Both the position numbers and the translations under genes were made by a program. Below, piece after piece: positions 5,700 to 7,181 of a DNA stretch of 7,181 bases (position 1 is its first letter; every line of letters starts with the position of its first letter). The DNA comes from Methanoregula sp. (GTDB lineage: Archaea; Halobacteriota; Methanomicrobia; Methanomicrobiales; Methanospirillaceae), in NCBI GenBank assembly GCA_028705545.1, contig JAQWDG010000092.1, positions 1 to 7,181 on the forward strand, given 5' to 3'. The notes beneath the pieces were generated by a model. That model had not been told where the DNA came from. It saw nothing but the letters and a program-made list of their open reading frames with translations, and searched no databases.

Positions 5700-6902
5700 T
5701 TAGAAGGTCTTGAGCTCGCCACGGATTACCTTCTCCGTGATGTTTGTGACGTTTGCAAGGTTGTCGTCCACAATCTCCCGGATCTCGCCGTTGATCTCCT
5801 TTAAGGTAGTGCCTTTCTTCGGCAGCACCTGGACACTTGCCACGAGCGGCTGGTCGATGGGTTTACCGATCTGGGAGAGGAGCCGAACGTACATTTCGTC
5901 GACACCGGCAACTTTCTTTACGGTCTCCTGTGCAATCTGGGTGGAGAGGAGGTTATAGATCTTCCCGATATGGTTGATCGGGTTCTTGCCGCTCGTTGCT
6001 TCCATGCTCATCGGGCGGTTGGGGGTGATAAGCCCGTTGCAGCGGTTGCCCCGGCCAACAGAACCGTCATCGCCCATCTCGGCGGAAGTACCGGTGACCG
6101 TCAGGAAAACACTCTTGTTCTTGATATCGTCGGCGGTGTTGACGTTGACCACGACTTTTCGGGAGGTGCTCTTCTTTGCGACTTTGGTGATCTCCTCGTT
6201 TAAGAGCGTCATGTAGTCCTGGTATTCCCTGATATCGGCGCAGTACTTGTCGACAATGGCGCAGGCGATGGTGAGCGTGATCGTGTTCCCGTCGCGGAGC
6301 CCCATGATCTTGATGTCCTGGCCGATTGCCGGGTATTTCTTACGGAGTTTTGTATCGATATAACCGGCAGTATTACGGATGATGGTCTCCACATCGGAGA
6401 ACGGGGCATGCCCGACACCAAAAGAGGTATCGTTTGCCCGCGGGACCCTGCCGGCCTTGGGCTTGAAGACATCCCGGAGATCGGTAGAACCGGTCCCGAG
6501 CCGGCTGTCAATGATGACATCCCGCTGCAGGTTGAGCTCGGGGAGGATCTTGTGCAGGTACTCGTGTGCAGCTTCCACCGCGACCGCATCGGTGGGGATG
6601 GTAACGCCATCGAACTGTTTGGTGGCACGGCCGTCAATCAGGATATAGATCGGCCGGATCATCTTCCCGCCGCCGAACTTCGGGCAGGACTCGCCGGCAA
6701 CGACTTCGCCCTGATCGGTATTGTGGTGGAGGACGACGCCGAAGTGTTCGATATAGGTCTTGCAGAGGGCCTGGGAGATGGACTCCGCAATACCGTCTGC
6801 AATGCTGTCGGGGTGCCCGAGGCATTTGCGTTCGACAAGTTCGATCTGCTGCTTTTCCAGAGGGATCTGGTTCAGTGCTTCAATCTGGATATTTCGTTTC
6901 AT
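5700..6902 (-). CDS. metK: S-adenosylmethionine synthetase, archaeal type
   Basis: Methionine adenosyltransferase: makes S-adenosylmethionine from methionine and ATP with release of phosphate and pyrophosphate, supplying the cell's methyl donor. It is the archaeal class, divergent from bacterial MetK, and its 400 residues match that class. Visible blocks: V-E-R-K-C-L-G-H30-P-D32 near the N-terminus (ATP/methionine site); Y-I-L-I-D-G-R in the first third; G-T-G-S-T-D-L; S-F-G-V-G-H-A-P-F-S; and the G-R-G-N-R-C-N-G-L-I / M-S-M-E-A-T-S-G-K-N-P block in the last third. I start it at the ATG at 6902: GAGG lies 8 bases before it, and the residue pattern begins there. The frame is open 35 codons further up to 7007, but that stretch runs over the TATA box and is not protein-like. 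It lies 64 bases upstream of hisG. Confidence 0.97.
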   Translation of the reverse strand: MKRNIQIEALNQIPLEKQQIELVERKCLGHPDSIADGIAESISQALCKTYIEHFGVVLHHNTDQGEVVAGESCPKFGGGKMIRPIYILIDGRATKQFDGVTIPTDAVAVEAAHEYLHKILPELNLQRDVIIDSRLGTGSTDLRDVFKPKAGRVPRANDTSFGVGHAPFSDVETIIRNTAGYIDTKLRKKYPAIGQDIKIMGLRDGNTITLTIACAIVDKYCADIREYQDYMTLLNEEITKVAKKSTSRKVVVNVNTADDIKNKSVFLTVTGTSAEMGDDGSVGRGNRCNGLITPNRPMSMEATSGKNPINHIGKIYNLLSTQIAQETVKKVAGVDEMYVRLLSQIGKPIDQPLVASVQVLPKKGTTLKEINGEIREIVDDNLANVTNITEKVIRGELKTF

Positions 6903-6966
6903 TAAAATGTCCTCGGGTTTTCTCCGTAATCGTACTAATAAAAGAGACTGGCATTCATATAACCAT
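6903..6966 (-). promoter_or_regulatory. Promoter and ribosome binding site of metK
   Basis: On the minus strand GGTTATATGAAT (TATA core at 6957-6962) is followed about 25 bases later by a plausible start near 6933. A leader of about 30 bases then contains GAGGACATTTTA directly before the ATG at 6902, with GAGG complementary to the 16S rRNA 3' end. Spacing of TATA, start, SD and ATG all fit standard archaeal architecture, making this the clearest promoter in the window. Confidence 0.6.
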
Positions 6967-6991
6967 TTCTTCTTAAGCAAGTCCCGACAGG

Positions 6992-7058
6992 AAAAAAATT
7001 TCTGCAAGTAATAAAAAAAAGAAGGATCTTCCAGCGGTTCCCGAGAAAGATAAAAAAA
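6992..7058 (-). terminator. Multiple T-tract terminator between the upstream gene and metK
   Basis: Read on the minus strand, three T-runs follow the TAG stop at 7062: T7 (7058-7052), T8 (7020-7013) and T7 (6998-6992). Archaeal RNA polymerase is known to stop at such U-rich runs without needing a strong hairpin, and repeated tracts are common. All three lie upstream of the metK TATA box, so they should separate the two transcripts. No stable hairpin was found beside them. Confidence 0.6.
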
Positions 7059-7061
7059 GGT

Positions 7062-7181
7062 CTAACGCCTGAGGAATTTCTGGAGGATGGTCATATCGCT
7101 CCCCTTGGGCGTCCGCTTTACCGGCGGCCTGCGGGGCTGTTCTTCCTCCTCGTCATCGTCATGGACTTCCTCGATCCGCGG
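7062..7181 (-). CDS. 3' end of an unidentified gene; tail resembles a PCNA-interacting peptide
   Basis: Only the last 39 codons and the TAG stop are in the window; the gene continues beyond the right edge. The fragment starts P-R-I-E-E-V-H, passes through an acidic run (D-D-D-E-E-E-E, about fragment residues 8-14), then a basic Pro-rich stretch (R-R-P-P-V-K-R-T-P-K-G), and ends S-D-M-T-I-L-Q-K-F-L-R-R. An acidic/basic disordered linker followed by a hydrophobic motif at the extreme C-terminus resembles the PIP box of archaeal replication proteins such as the large clamp-loader subunit, where a sliding-clamp hook of the form Q-x-x-L-x-x-F-F/L ends the chain. Here the usual Gln is Met. The reading frame is supported by its codon composition and the T-tract that follows. 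The protein itself cannot be named. Confidence 0.65.
   Translation of the reverse strand, partial: PRIEEVHDDDEEEEQPRRPPVKRTPKGSDMTILQKFLRR

Noticed and set aside
5195..5713. Long plus-strand frames opposite hisG (also 5136-5804)
   Set aside because: Mirror frames caused by the third-position GC bias of hisG; translations show no domain pattern.
5636..5722. 29-residue N-terminal extension of HisG
   Set aside because: Low-complexity Ser/Pro/Lys sequence overlapping the end of metK; the canonical HisG N-terminus begins at the ATG at 5635.
6408..6905. 165-codon plus-strand frame opposite metK
   Set aside because: Shadow of metK; no initiation signal and no recognisable protein features.
6903..7007. 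35-residue N-terminal extension of MetK
   Set aside because: It would translate the TATA box and leader; an SD and the family N-terminus support the ATG at 6902.

Overview
The window looks like chromosomal DNA from a methanogenic euryarchaeon, most likely order Methanomicrobiales (Methanoregula-like). The evidence is an archaeal-type S-adenosylmethionine synthetase, TATA-like promoter elements with Shine-Dalgarno (SD) starts, poly-T tracts after genes, a monofunctional HisB, and N-terminally anchored surface proteins rich in N-x-S/T sequons. The placement is inferred from protein style only. No mobile element, CRISPR array, rRNA or tRNA was seen.

Left part (1-3064), a set of unrelated single genes. 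A secreted lipoprotein (3-494, +) runs tail-to-tail into a bacterial-type shikimate kinase-like P-loop kinase (506-1009, -). Upstream of the kinase on the same strand is a membrane-anchored transglutaminase-like protein (1103-2131, -). A gene-free divergent region of about 310 bases (2132-2440), less GC-rich than its surroundings, separates it from a 2H phosphoesterase / 2'-5' RNA ligase-family protein (2441-3064, +).

Right part (3158-7181), all on the minus strand. In transcription order it holds the 3' end of an unidentified gene (7062-7181), a cluster of T-tracts acting as a probable terminator, a good TATA/SD promoter, then metK (6902-5700), hisG (5635-4778), hisA (4773-4063), hisB (4066-3485) and a small uncharacterised protein (3454-3158). 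hisG-hisA are 4 bases apart and hisA-hisB overlap by 4 bases, so these three are almost certainly co-transcribed. The small gene begins 30 bases after hisB and may belong to the same unit. metK is 64 bases upstream of hisG and may or may not share its transcript.

HisG, HisA and HisB catalyse the first, fourth and sixth steps of histidine synthesis; the other his genes are not in the window. MetK makes S-adenosylmethionine, the main methyl donor. Most genes here are housekeeping. The less ordinary items are a PCNA-interacting-peptide-like C-terminus on the truncated gene at the right edge, a bacterial-type shikimate kinase homologue in an archaeon, the unknown gene at the end of the his cluster, and three inverted repeats at likely control regions. 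I found no clear novel multi-gene system.
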